Below, in pieces: positions 54,970-63,914 of a stretch of DNA of 64,000 nucleotides. The notes beneath the pieces were generated by a model, which worked only from the letters and a program-made list of their open reading frames with translations, was not told the origin of the DNA and made no database searches. Source of the DNA: Acidisoma cellulosilyticum (GTDB taxonomy: Bacteria > Pseudomonadota > Alphaproteobacteria > Acetobacterales > Acetobacteraceae); contig NZ_JAESVA010000003.1 in assembly GCF_020621385.1 (NCBI RefSeq), positions 310,001-374,000 of the forward strand, in the 5' to 3' direction. Within the stretch, counting starts at the first letter, position 1. Each line of letters opens with the position of its first letter. Made by a program: the position numbers and the translations under genes.

Positions 54970-56460
54970 ATGACCGCCTATGACCGCCTTGCGACGCGCT
55001 TCGCCCGGATCGCGACCGTGAACGAGGCGATCTCGATGCTGAACTGGGATGCCTCCGTCATGATGCCGCCGGGCGGCGCTGCCGCGCGGGGCGAGCAATT
55101 GGCCGTGCTGTCCGGCCTCTCCCACGAACTCGCGACCGCATCGGCGCTGGCCGATGATCTGACCGAGGCCGAACTCAGCCCGCCGGCCGACCCCTGGGCT
55201 GCCGGCAATCTCGCCTTGATGCGCCACAGACAGCAGCAGGCGGCTGCCCTCCCGGCCGATCTCGTGGAAGCGCAGAGCCGCGCCAATTCAGCCTGCGAAT
55301 CCGTCTGGCGCGGCGCGCGTCAAACGTCGGATTTTGCCGCCGTCCGGCCTTATCTGGCGGAGGTCGTGCGCCTGACCCGCGAAGCCTCCATGGCACTCGG
55401 TGAGGCTTTCGGCCTGACGCCTTACGATGCGCTGATGGATCTCTATCAGCGTGGCATCGGGGCCGCGGACGTGGAACCCATCTTCACCGCCTACGAAGGG
55501 TTCCTGGCGGATGCCCTGCCGCTCGCGGAGGCGATCCAGGCCGGGCGAGGCATCCCCACGCCTCTGCCGGGTCCTTTCCCGATCCCGACGCAGGAAGCCC
55601 TCTGCCGGCGCCTGTCAGAATCGGCGGGGCTCGATTACCGCCATGCCCGTCTTGATACCTCGGCCCATCCCTTCAGCGGCGGAACGCCCACCGATAACCG
55701 CATCACCAGCCGCTATACGGAAGACGAGTGCTTCCAGAGCCTCATGGGCGTGATGCACGAAACCGGGCATGCGATGTATGAGGCCGGGTTGCCCCGAGCC
55801 TATGCCCGCCAGCCGGTGGGCGAGGCCGCCGGCATGGCGGCCCATGAAAGCCAGTCACTGCTGATCGAGCTGCAGGTCTGCCGCAGCGACGCTTATCTGT
55901 CCTGGCTCGGCCCGCAACTGGCCGCATCCTTCGGCGGCGATCCCTCGCTCTATGCGACGGGCAATCTCGGCGGCTTGCTACGTCGGGTGGATCGCGGCTT
56001 CATCCGGGTCGAGGCCAATGAAGTGACTTATCCGGCCCATGTCATTCTGCGCTTCCGGCTGGAACGCGCGCTCATGGCCGGCGATCTCTCGGTCGATGAC
56101 CTTCCCGGCGCCTGGAACGAGGGCATGCAATCCCTGCTCGGCATCACGCCGCCCGATGACCGTCGCGGCTGCCTGCAGGATATCCATTGGTATGACGGCG
56201 CCTTCGGCTATTTCCCGAGCTATACGCTGGGCGCGATGGCGGCCGCGCAGATCATGGCGGCGATCCGTCGCGCTGTGCCGGATGTGGACGAGGCGATGTC
56301 CAAGGGCGATCTGTCGCCGCTGCTCGGCTGGGTCAGGCGCGAAATTCACGGCCGCGCCAATTCGCTCGGCTTCAATGACCTGATGGTGGCGGCCACCGGC
56401 AAGCCCCTGGAATCAGCCGATTTCACGGCTCATCTGACGGCGCGCTATCTGACCGCATAA
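54970..56460 (+). CDS. M32-family metallocarboxypeptidase
   Basis: A 496-residue cytosolic zinc carboxypeptidase. HETGH at 263-267 is the zinc motif with E264 catalytic, HPF at 233-235 and the ESQS block near 293-296 provide further active-site residues, and GITPPDD, HWYDGAFGYFPSYTLG close the family pattern. M32 enzymes trim basic or broad C-terminal residues. Strong ribosome site AAGGA before the ATG. Confidence 0.92.
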   Translation: MTAYDRLATRFARIATVNEAISMLNWDASVMMPPGGAAARGEQLAVLSGLSHELATASALADDLTEAELSPPADPWAAGNLALMRHRQQQAAALPADLVEAQSRANSACESVWRGARQTSDFAAVRPYLAEVVRLTREASMALGEAFGLTPYDALMDLYQRGIGAADVEPIFTAYEGFLADALPLAEAIQAGRGIPTPLPGPFPIPTQEALCRRLSESAGLDYRHARLDTSAHPFSGGTPTDNRITSRYTEDECFQSLMGVMHETGHAMYEAGLPRAYARQPVGEAAGMAAHESQSLLIELQVCRSDAYLSWLGPQLAASFGGDPSLYATGNLGGLLRRVDRGFIRVEANEVTYPAHVILRFRLERALMAGDLSVDDLPGAWNEGMQSLLGITPPDDRRGCLQDIHWYDGAFGYFPSYTLGAMAAAQIMAAIRRAVPDVDEAMSKGDLSPLLGWVRREIHGRANSLGFNDLMVAATGKPLESADFTAHLTARYLTA

Positions 56461-56564
56461 AATGGATGGCTGCCGGCCAGCGATATGACAGCTTGATTGC
56501 CCGGCACCCCCTTGATCCCGGCGGCTGGCTGCGCTACCCAGCCGCCCACGCCAAGAGCGTCGCG

Positions 56565-56640
56565 GCCCAGGTAGCTCAGTTGGTAGAGCATGCGACTGAA
56601 AATTGCAGTGTCGGTGGTTCGATTCCACTCCTGGGCACCA
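56565..56640 (+). tRNA. tRNA-Phe (anticodon GAA)
   Basis: A 76-base cloverleaf from GCCCAGG to encoded CCA. Acceptor GCCCAGG/CCTGGGC is perfect, D arm GCTC-AGTTGGTA-GAGC, anticodon stem TGCGA/TTGCA (one G-T) around loop CTGAAAA, T arm GGTTCGATTCC. Lies 104 bases after the carboxypeptidase gene; the hairpin at 56520-56545 (GCGGCTGG, CCAGCCGC) may terminate that gene. Confidence 0.95.
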
Positions 56641-56662
56641 TTTCTCCCCTAAGGCCTTAAAT

Positions 56663-57040
56663 TCATCCGTTGCTAGCCGCGAAATGCGCCTCCGTCGGTC
56701 CCACGACGCGTGCATCGACGGTCACGGCATTGGACTTGCCCTCCCGCGCATCCGAATAGATCACGCTCATCCAATGGGCCGAGCCCATCGTTTGCAGATC
56801 GACGATCGGCGCGACATCCATCTGGCAATGCCGGACGCGGGAGAAGAGGCCGCCGCTCGTTTCCTTGATATTGGTGATATTGAAGCCGGTGCGGCCGAGG
56901 TCGGTGCTGATCTGGCTGGTGGCCAGAGCGGTGACACTGTCATCTCTGCAGGATGGCGCCGCGTAGTGGCGTTGAAAGAGAAAGACCGCCAGCGCGCAGG
57001 CACCGACGAGGAGAAGGGCGGATATAATACGATCGATCAT
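56663..57040 (-). CDS. Small membrane-anchored hypothetical protein
   Basis: A 125-residue protein with one N-terminal membrane helix (IISALLLVGACALAVFLF) and a soluble domain containing two cysteines (SCRDD, HCQMD). Start at 57040 follows GAGGA by 8 bases; a longer start at 57064 is possible. No family recognised; periplasmic localisation of the domain is likely. Confidence 0.6.
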   Translation of the reverse strand: MIDRIISALLLVGACALAVFLFQRHYAAPSCRDDSVTALATSQISTDLGRTGFNITNIKETSGGLFSRVRHCQMDVAPIVDLQTMGSAHWMSVIYSDAREGKSNAVTVDARVVGPTEAHFAASNG

Positions 57041-57151
57041 GGCGCGATCCTCTAACCGCGCCATGTTTCCGCACTATGTCTGAGAGATGAAACCGCGCGT
57101 AAACTGTGATCCTGTCCAGCAATCCGCTGCCCCCATTCGGGAGACTGCCTG

Positions 57152-57997
57152 ATGTCGATGGATGATCGTCCCGCGCTCGGTCGGCGTGGCTTTGTCATGA
57201 CAAGCCTGATCACCGGCTTCACGCTCGCGACCGCGCGTGCGGAGGCAGCGCCCATCCATACCGATGCCGCCGGCCTCGATGTCGGTGAGGTGCAGATGCC
57301 CGTGGCGGACGGCACGCTGCCCACCTATTTCGCGCGACCGGCCGGTGTCGCGAACCCACCTGTCGTCGTCGTCGTCGAAGAGATTTTCGGCGTCCATGAA
57401 TATATCAAGGATGTCTGCCGCCGGCTCGCGAAGCTGGGATATTTTGCCGTCGCACCCGAGCTCTATGCGCGGCTCGCCGATCTGTCGAAAATGACCGATC
57501 CGCATGAGATCATCGCCAAGGTCATCTCCAAGGCGCCCGACGCCACCATGCTGTCCGACCTCAGCCATACCGTCGATTGGGCCATCGCGCAGAAGGGCGA
57601 CGCCGATCGCCTGGCCGTGCTCGGCTTCTGCCGCGGCGGCCGCGATGTCTGGCTTTTTGCGGAGCATGACAAGCGGCTGAAGGCGGCGGTCGCCTTCTAC
57701 GGCCCGGTCGCCGGCACCACCAGCGCTATTCAGCCGACCAATCCGATCGACAGGGCGGCCGATCTCAATTGCCCGTTGCTCGGCCTCTACGGCGGAAAAG
57801 ACCCCAGCATCCACGCGAGCGACGTCTATGCCGCCCAGGCCAAGGCGGCCGCCGCCGGCAAGACGGTCGAGATCATCTATTATCCCGACGCCGGACACGG
57901 ATTTCATGCCGATTACCGGCCGAGCTACAATGCTGCGGATGCCGCCGCCGCCTGGGCTCAGGCCATCGCCTGGCTCCGGAAATACGACATCGGCTGA
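57152..57997 (+). CDS. Dienelactone hydrolase-family protein with Tat signal
   Basis: A 281-residue alpha/beta hydrolase. The N-terminus GRRGFVMTSLITGFTLATARAEA carries the twin-arginine RRxF motif, so export is likely. EEIFGVHEYIKDV, nucleophile cysteine in GFCRGG, aspartate in GGKDPSI and histidine in DAGHGFHAD make the DLH triad. The physiological substrate is unknown. Confidence 0.85.
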   Translation: MSMDDRPALGRRGFVMTSLITGFTLATARAEAAPIHTDAAGLDVGEVQMPVADGTLPTYFARPAGVANPPVVVVVEEIFGVHEYIKDVCRRLAKLGYFAVAPELYARLADLSKMTDPHEIIAKVISKAPDATMLSDLSHTVDWAIAQKGDADRLAVLGFCRGGRDVWLFAEHDKRLKAAVAFYGPVAGTTSAIQPTNPIDRAADLNCPLLGLYGGKDPSIHASDVYAAQAKAAAAGKTVEIIYYPDAGHGFHADYRPSYNAADAAAAWAQAIAWLRKYDIG

Positions 57998-58077
57998 TTT
58001 ATTGATCGATCAAAATAACCGGCACTGACAGCACAAAAATTGCAGACATGACGGAAAGCGCGGTCTAGCCTGACGGC

Positions 58078-59469
58078 ATGAGCGAGCTTCCTGACCTTCC
58101 GGCGACCGCCCTTGTCACGGCCTATCGAGAGCGGCAGCTGTCGCCTGTCGATGTCACCCGCGCGGCACTCGCCCGCATCGACGCCTGGGACGAGGCGATT
58201 TGCGCCACCTGGGCGATGGACCCCGAAGGCGCAATGACCGCTGCACGCCAGTCCGAAGCGCGCTGGATGGCCGGAACTCCCGCCGGCCCGCTCGACGGCG
58301 TGCCGGTGACGGTGAAAGAGAATATCGCGACCAAGGGTGTCATCATGCCGGCCGGTACCGCCGCCATTGATGCCGCAATCGCGACTGAGGACGCGCCCGC
58401 CGCCGCCCGCCTGCGCGAAAGCGGCGCTGTCATCCTCGGCAAAACCACCATGCCGGATTTCGGCATGCTCTCCTCCGGCCTGTCCAGCTTTCATCGCCTG
58501 GCCCGCAATCCCTGGAACCTCGCCATGAATCCCGGCGGGTCGAGTGCCGGCGCTTCCGCCGCCGCCGCTGCCGGCTATGCGCCGATCAATATCGGCACGG
58601 ATATCGGCGGCTCGGTGCGCCTGCCCGCCGCCCTGTGCGGGGCTGTCGCGCTGAAGCCGAGCTTCGGCCGCATTCCCGTCTCACCCCCCTTCCTCGGCCG
58701 CGCCGCCGGGCCCATCACCCGCACGGTCGCCGACGCCGCACTCGCCATGCAAGTGCTCAGCCTGCCGGATGCACGCGATTACATGAGCCTGCCGCCGGCG
58801 GATCTGGACTGGTCGGCCGAACCGCTCCCCTTGCGTGGCCTGCGTATCGGGCTTTGCCTGCATACCGGCATCGGCAGCGATCCGGAGCCTGAAATCGTCG
58901 CAGCGATCACCGATGCCGCCAGGCTTTTCGCGGAAGCCGGCGCCATCGTCGAACCGCTCGGCCCCTTCCTGCGCCTGGAGATGGTCGAAGGTCTCAACCA
59001 TTTCTGGCAGACGCGCTTCGGGTCGGACACAGCCAGCCTGTCAGACGCTCAACGCGCAAAAATCCTGCCCTATATCCGTGATTGGATCGAAGGCGGGGAT
59101 GCGCTTTCGGGTCGTGACGTCTATCGCGGCTTCACCCAGATCCCGGCGATGAGCCAAGCCACACAGAAAGCGACACAGGCTTTCGACTATGTGTTGCTGC
59201 CGGTTTGGCCAACCGTCTCCTTCCCGGCGGAATTCGCGAGCCCGCTCAACGATCCGGCGCGGCCCTTCGACCATATCGGCTATTGTGTCGGCTTTAATAT
59301 GAGTGAGCAGCCTGCGCTGTCGGTGAACTGCGGCTACGCGCAGAACGGCATGCCGATCGGCCTGCAGATTTCCGGACGCCGTTTCGACGATGTCGGCGTG
59401 CTGCGCATGGGGGCCGCTTTCGAGGTCATGCGCGCTCCGCAGCGCCCTTGGCCGCGGCTGGACAACTAG
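58078..59469 (+). CDS. Amidase (amidase-signature family)
   Basis: A 463-residue Ser-cisSer-Lys amidase: K80 in VTVKENI, the GGSS serines S155-S156, and nucleophile S179 in GTDIGGSVRLPA. Such enzymes cleave amides or act in transamidation; without gatBC neighbours this is probably a free amidase. Its TAG stop is formed by the first bases of the repeat at 59467-59571. Confidence 0.87.
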   Translation: MSELPDLPATALVTAYRERQLSPVDVTRAALARIDAWDEAICATWAMDPEGAMTAARQSEARWMAGTPAGPLDGVPVTVKENIATKGVIMPAGTAAIDAAIATEDAPAAARLRESGAVILGKTTMPDFGMLSSGLSSFHRLARNPWNLAMNPGGSSAGASAAAAAGYAPINIGTDIGGSVRLPAALCGAVALKPSFGRIPVSPPFLGRAAGPITRTVADAALAMQVLSLPDARDYMSLPPADLDWSAEPLPLRGLRIGLCLHTGIGSDPEPEIVAAITDAARLFAEAGAIVEPLGPFLRLEMVEGLNHFWQTRFGSDTASLSDAQRAKILPYIRDWIEGGDALSGRDVYRGFTQIPAMSQATQKATQAFDYVLLPVWPTVSFPAEFASPLNDPARPFDHIGYCVGFNMSEQPALSVNCGYAQNGMPIGLQISGRRFDDVGVLRMGAAFEVMRAPQRPWPRLDN

Positions 59470-59571
59470 AGCGTTCCTGTTCGCTTATGCTCACAGGTGC
59501 CGCTCTAGTTTATTGTTTTTGCGAGCATCTTCACCCGGCCAGATGATTCCATCTGACCGGGATCTGCTCTA
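59467..59571. repeat. 105-base intergenic repeat with two hairpins (copy 1)
   Basis: Ends are TAGAGC and GCTCTA. Hairpin 1: AGAGCG and CGCTCT with inner CCTGT/ACAGG. Hairpin 2: CCGG-CAGA and TCTG-CCGG. The first 85 bases match the element that starts at 63915 with about 9 differences including one indel. Both ends supply stop codons: TAG of the amidase (plus) and TAG of the TetR gene (minus). Probably doubles as a bidirectional terminator. Confidence 0.75.
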
Positions 59572-60201
59572 AAGCCGCGGGGCGGCGCCGTCACCGAGAT
59601 CGGCGAGGTAAAGGGCGATCATACGGCGCGCTTCCTGACCGAAGCCCTGCGGCTGCCCGTCGGTCTCGGGCACGAAAGACCAGATGGATTTCATCACGCC
59701 GAGCATGAGCAGGACCGCCCCATCATCCGTGGCATAGGTCTTGTCGTGATAACGCGACAGGATGCGCGCCAGCGCATCCTTGAAGGTGTCGCGCATCTGC
59801 TGGCGCCGGATCATGCTGTCATTGGGAAAATCGATCAGTTTCAGCGTCACCGTCCGCTGCGGACGCAGGCTGTCGCCCATCGCGACCAGGGCATCTGCCA
59901 TCGCCTCGGGGGACAGCAGCGAGGCGCGTGCGACGATTTCCGCCAGGGATTCACTCAGCGTCGCGCCATAGCGTTCCAGCAAGGCCGCGACCAGCACATC
60001 CTTGGTCGGAAAAAAGCGATAGAGCGAACCGATGGCCGTCGAAGACTGGGCGGCGATTTCCGTCATCGTCACCGCCTCGTAATCCTTCTCGGCGAAAAGC
60101 GCGATGGCCGCAGCCAGAATGGCGTCCACGCGGTCCCGGCCGCGTTGACGTTTCGGGAGGAGCGCCTCTGCGACCAGAGCGTTTGTGTTTTGAGAGGACA
60201 T
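59569..60201 (-). CDS. TetR-family regulator
   Basis: A 210-residue TetR protein: helix-turn-helix in AILAAAIALFAEKDYEAVTMTEIAAQSSTAIGSLYRFFPTKD, then an all-helical ligand domain. ATG at 60201 is chosen; a TTG at 60207 would add two residues. Its stop codon lies in the repeat end. Divergent from the AbrB-type membrane gene, which it may control; CGCG-N5-CGCG at 60220-60232 is a weak palindrome just upstream of its start. Confidence 0.87.
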   Translation of the reverse strand: MSSQNTNALVAEALLPKRQRGRDRVDAILAAAIALFAEKDYEAVTMTEIAAQSSTAIGSLYRFFPTKDVLVAALLERYGATLSESLAEIVARASLLSPEAMADALVAMGDSLRPQRTVTLKLIDFPNDSMIRRQQMRDTFKDALARILSRYHDKTYATDDGAVLLMLGVMKSIWSFVPETDGQPQGFGQEARRMIALYLADLGDGAAPRL

Positions 60202-60408
60202 CCTCAACTATCCGTTCCGCGATATACGCGCCTGACCATCCTGACCCGATCCCATTCTACCGATGTTTTTGTCCGTCACCGGTCTTCTTTCGGAGCTTTA
60301 GCATGCTCATGCCTGATCCGCGCAAAGCGGCACTCGCTTCTATTGAGCCTCGGCGAATTATCCTGACATTGACTGACACGTCAGGCGCAACCGAACAGGT
60401 CTCGGTTT

Positions 60409-61512
60409 TTGGTTGAAACAATCGAGGCGACCCGCAACCTGGACGCGCTCCGCCCGCGCAACTGGCCGGTCCAGTGGCGCTGGCTGGTTCTGGTGCCCTT
60501 GTCCCTGATCTTCGCGGTGCTGCTGGAAATGCTGCGACTACCGGCGGCCCTGCTGCTGGGGCCGATGGCCGCCGCCATTCTCCTGGCAAGCCAGGACGGC
60601 ACGGTGCGGATCGCCCCGCCGGTCTTTGTCACCTGCCAGGGCATCGTCGGCGCGATGATCGCCGTCAATCTACCGGTCTCGATCTTCCCGGTCATGGTCG
60701 CGGACTGGCCGGTTTTCCTGCTTGGCACGCTGTCCACCCTCCTCGCCTCCAGCCTGCTCGGCTGGATTCTCTCCCGGTCCGGCGCTCTGCCGGGAACGAC
60801 GGCGATCTGGGGCTCGGCCCCGGGCGCGGCGACGGTGATGACGCTGATGTCCGAGCAGTTCGGCGCCGATATGCGGCTGGTCGCCTTCATGCAGTATATG
60901 CGCGTCGTCGCCTGCGCCGTGGTCGCGACGCTGGTCTCCCGTTTCATCGGCCATGGCGGCGGCAGTGCAGCGCCACATTGGGTCGCGCTCCCGGCCGCCT
61001 GGTTGCCGGTCGCGACGGCGATTGCTGTCGCGCTGATCGGCGCCTATGCCGGGGTAAGGCTGAAAATCCCCGGCGGCGCGATGCTGACGCCCATGATCCT
61101 GGGCATGATGTTGAAATTATTCACGCCGCTGCATCTGGACCTGCCGCCGCTGATCCTGGCGGCCAGCTATGCCGTCGTCGGCTGGGCGATTGGCATGCGC
61201 TTCTCCGCCTCCGTGCTGCGCTATGCGAAGAAGGTTTTTCTGCGCGTCGTCACCTCGATCCTGGCGCTGATCCTGATCTGCTGCGGCTTCGGCGCCATCC
61301 TTATGCTCGTCACCGGGGTCGATCCGCTGACGGCCTATCTGGCGACAAGCCCGGGCGGGGCCGATTCCGTCGCCATCATCGCGGCCTCCAGCAAGGTCAA
61401 TATGCCCTTCGTCATGACGATGCAGATCGCACGCTTCCTGTGCGTGCTGATCGTCGGGCCGGCCATCGCGCGACTGCTCTCGAAGACGAGCCCGGCGCCG
61501 CGCCGGGTCTGA
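60409..61512 (+). CDS. AbrB-family (PF05145-like) membrane protein
   Basis: A 367-residue integral membrane protein made of two similar halves with about ten helices: GPMAAAILLA and TAIWGSAPGAATVMTLMSEQFGADMRLVAFMQYMRVV in the first, GAMLTPMILGMML and YLATSPGGADSVAIIAASS in the second. This is the AbrB-duplication family, earlier called putative ammonia monooxygenase; function unknown, transport is a guess. TTG at 60409 is the likeliest start; no ATG fits upstream. Confidence 0.8.
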   Translation: MVETIEATRNLDALRPRNWPVQWRWLVLVPLSLIFAVLLEMLRLPAALLLGPMAAAILLASQDGTVRIAPPVFVTCQGIVGAMIAVNLPVSIFPVMVADWPVFLLGTLSTLLASSLLGWILSRSGALPGTTAIWGSAPGAATVMTLMSEQFGADMRLVAFMQYMRVVACAVVATLVSRFIGHGGGSAAPHWVALPAAWLPVATAIAVALIGAYAGVRLKIPGGAMLTPMILGMMLKLFTPLHLDLPPLILAASYAVVGWAIGMRFSASVLRYAKKVFLRVVTSILALILICCGFGAILMLVTGVDPLTAYLATSPGGADSVAIIAASSKVNMPFVMTMQIARFLCVLIVGPAIARLLSKTSPAPRRV

Positions 61513-61575
61513 CCGGCAACGCGTCATTGCGGCGGCGAAGCGGACCGGCTTCTATGCTGGCGTTCTCCCACCGCA

Positions 61576-62325
61576 ATGGTCACCATGTCAGAGTCCCAGC
61601 CTGTCCTGCTCCTCACCGGCGCCAGCCGCGGCATCGGTCACGCGACCGTCAAGCTGTTCCAGGAACGCGGCTGGCGGGTGCTGACCGTCTCCCGCCAGGC
61701 CTTTTCGCCGCTCTGTCGTTGGCCCAATGCGCGAGAAAGCCATATCCAGGCTGATCTCGGCGACCTGTCCAGCCTCTCCGCCCTCGCCGAAGATGTCCGC
61801 GGCCGGCTGGCCGACGGCCGCCTGCATGCCCTGATCAATAATGCCGGCATCTCCCCCAAAGGGCCGGAAGGCAAGCGCCTGGGCGTTATCGACAGCGATG
61901 CCGCCCTTTGGACCCAGGTGCTGAACGTCAATCTGATCTCGACCGCCCTGCTCGCGCGCGCCCTGCTGCCGGAGTTGGAGCGCGCCGGCGGATCGATCGT
62001 CAATGTCACCTCGATCGCCGGCTCCCGCGTGCATCCCTTCGCGGGCGTCGCCTATGCCGCCTCCAAGGCAGCCTTGGCGGCACTGACGCGGGAAATGGCG
62101 CATGAATTCGGTGGCCGCGGCGTGCGTGCCAATGCCATCGCCCCGGGCGAAATCGACACCGCCATTCTCTCCGCCGGGACCGATGCGCTGGTTTCGGCGG
62201 AAGTGCCGATGCAGCGCCTGGGCAGGCCGGAGGAGGTCGCGAAGACCATTTATTTCCTCTGCACCGACGCCTCCTCCTACGTGAATGGCGCCGAAGTCCA
62301 TATCAATGGTGGACAGCACGTCTAA
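61576..62325 (+). CDS. SDR-family oxidoreductase
   Basis: A 249-residue classical SDR: TGASRGIG at about 14-21, NNAGIS, the catalytic serine in VTSIAGS and YAASKAAL (YxxxK intact), ending in an oxidoreductase-typical SSYVNGAEVHINGGQHV. An alternative start is 61585. Substrate unknown; probably 3-oxoacyl or polyol type. Follows the AbrB-family gene by 63 bases. Confidence 0.85.
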   Translation: MVTMSESQPVLLLTGASRGIGHATVKLFQERGWRVLTVSRQAFSPLCRWPNARESHIQADLGDLSSLSALAEDVRGRLADGRLHALINNAGISPKGPEGKRLGVIDSDAALWTQVLNVNLISTALLARALLPELERAGGSIVNVTSIAGSRVHPFAGVAYAASKAALAALTREMAHEFGGRGVRANAIAPGEIDTAILSAGTDALVSAEVPMQRLGRPEEVAKTIYFLCTDASSYVNGAEVHINGGQHV

Positions 62326-62468
62326 TTCTCGCGCACATTTGAGCTGCGGCGCGAAAAATTATCTGACATGCAACTGTTGCACCTCGGCTGTTACGATTGA
62401 TTGCACGAAATCCATGTTTCATATGTTTGAAACAGTATAAGATCACTTCCAGTAGGAGGTATGCGGCG

Positions 62469-63152
62469 ATGCGTTTTGCTTTGACGGCTTGCGGATTGGC
62501 TCTGGCGACGCTGGTGACACCGGCTGTGGCTTCTGCGCCCAGGCTTCTGAAAAGCGAAGTGTCGCTGCAGGCCACCAATGGCTTGAGCGACGCGACCATT
62601 CTGATCGTGCGCCATGGCGAGAAGACCGGCTTCGGCACGGGTCTGAGCGCGGCAGGATCGATGCGCGCCCAGGTCTATGCCGATTATTTCTCCCATTTCT
62701 CGATGAGCGGCGAGCCGGTTCATATCGACGCTCTGGTCGCGGCCGAGGACACGCATAAAAGCGACCGTCCGCGCCTGACGCTGGAACCGTTGAGCGCCGC
62801 GATGGATATGCCGATCGAGCAGCCTTGCGCCTCCCACGCCGTGACCACATTGGTCGACTGGCTGAAGCAGCGCCCCGCGCATCAGACGACGCTGATTTCC
62901 TGGCATCACACCAAGATCGCCAAGCTGATGGCGGCTTTGGGTGTCGATCCTGCAACCATGCTGCCCGGTGGCCACTGGCCGAACGATACGTTCGACTGGG
63001 TCGTGGCGCTGCATTTCGACCATGACGGTAAGCTCATCCCCGGCTCAGCCCGCATCATCCGCGAGCCGGCAGCGGTGAATAACGTGGTCTGGGCGACGAT
63101 GAGCCACCCGAATATCTCGCCGATGCCGCAAGAGACCCTCGCGTCGCGCTGA
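62469..63152 (+). CDS. Secreted histidine-phosphatase-family protein
   Basis: A 227-residue precursor with signal peptide (MRFALTACGLALATLVTPAVA) and a histidine phosphatase fold: VRHGEK at 47-52 with nucleophile H49, and ISWHHTKIAKLM. Phosphatase activity is plausible but substrate is unknown. ATG at 62469 follows AGGAGGT by 9 bases. Terminator hairpin follows at 63179. Confidence 0.82.
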   Translation: MRFALTACGLALATLVTPAVASAPRLLKSEVSLQATNGLSDATILIVRHGEKTGFGTGLSAAGSMRAQVYADYFSHFSMSGEPVHIDALVAAEDTHKSDRPRLTLEPLSAAMDMPIEQPCASHAVTTLVDWLKQRPAHQTTLISWHHTKIAKLMAALGVDPATMLPGGHWPNDTFDWVVALHFDHDGKLIPGSARIIREPAAVNNVVWATMSHPNISPMPQETLASR

Positions 63153-63178
63153 CCGACGCGAGTACAGCCAAATGAAAA

Positions 63179-63213
63179 GGGCGGAGACCGCATACGCGGT
63201 TTCCGCCCTTTTT
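63179..63213. terminator. Strong terminator after the phosphatase gene, possibly bidirectional
   Basis: GGGCGG-AG-ACCGC (63179-63191) pairs with GCGGT-TT-CCGCCC (63196-63208), followed by TTTTTC on the plus strand and preceded by AAAA, which gives a U run on the minus strand too. It can therefore serve the convergent small frame ending at 63226. Confidence 0.8.
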
Positions 63214-63225
63214 CGGTTTTGGCGC

Positions 63226-63405
63226 TTATGAGGGCCGCTTCCGCTCGATCGCATCCTGCTGCGGGAAGAAGGTAACAGGCGTCTTGCCTATGTCCTTCAG
63301 CTCATTCACTTCGAAATTGCGATTGGCGCAGATGACGCCGTCGCCCTGATGCGCTGTCAAAGCGGTGACGAGCGCGCAGTTGACGTTCCAGAGACACCGG
63401 CCCAT
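63226..63405 (-). CDS. Possible 59-residue hypothetical protein
   Basis: A minus-strand frame begins MGRCLWNVNCALVTALTAHQ, continues with GDGVICANRNFEVNELK and ends in QQDAIERKRPS. It has a reasonable composition and stops 13 bases from the bidirectional terminator. No Shine-Dalgarno is clear before the ATG, and the upstream frame closes with a stop 33 bases before it, so it could be the 3' remnant of a decayed gene. No family recognised. Confidence 0.35.
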   Translation of the reverse strand: MGRCLWNVNCALVTALTAHQGDGVICANRNFEVNELKDIGKTPVTFFPQQDAIERKRPS

Positions 63406-63914
63406 CGCGCCAAGCGAATCGGCACGTCGCGATCGCCCTCAATTGTCTGTCTGTCTCATTCTGGGTCCAAAGGCTGAGACTAATCCATGGGACTAGCCGA
63501 TATTTGTGAAAACCAATCACAAATTCACCATCAAGGCCAGAATCGCTAAGACTTTGGTAGATGTTCCGGGCAAATCCGGATAGGAGTGAGCCTGTCTAGA
63601 TCTGGTTCAAGAGAAGACGTACTGCGACGGGGAGGTTTTGCGGCCCTCCCCGTCCCTCTGGTTCAAGAGACGACGACTTACTTAGACAGTGGCGTCGTTG
63701 CAGCCCGCCAAAACTAGTATTTGGACGCCCGCTGCGCGAGCCTCATTTGAGACTTTGCAGCAATCAACCGTTACAAATCGAACAGAAAATCGTGAGCCCA
63801 TCCGGGGCAGCGGATGGCTGTCTTTGCAGGCCCGTCCCACATCTGAACGAGCCCTCTCTCCATCACCACCCAGCGTTCCATACGCGCCGGTTTGCGCGGC
63901 ATTATAGCTGGGCC
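63406..63914. other. Gene-free stretch with repeats and palindromes
   Basis: No credible gene is seen on either strand. It holds TTTGTGA-N7-TCACAAA (63503-63523), a tandem TGTC run near 63445-63456, and a direct repeat TCTGGTTCAAGAGA with GACG copies at 63601-63619 and 63657-63675 flanking a hairpin. The stretch looks like decayed accessory DNA. Confidence 0.5.
63601..63675. repeat. Direct repeat flanking a hairpin
   Basis: TCTGGTTCAAGAGAAGACG (63601-63619) recurs as TCTGGTTCAAGAGACGACG (63657-63675). Between them GACGGGGAGG (63626-63635) and CCTCCCCGTC (63645-63654) form a perfect 10-base stem with a 9-base loop. The layout suggests a structured RNA or terminator; the role is unknown. Confidence 0.45.

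Noticed and set aside
60474-61754. 426-codon frame overlapping the AbrB-family gene on the same strand
   Set aside because: Low-complexity A/G/R sequence; the other frame shows two clear membrane-protein halves.
63689-63907. 72-codon plus-strand frame near the window end
   Set aside because: Ser/Pro/Arg-rich without ribosome site or motif; more likely chance.
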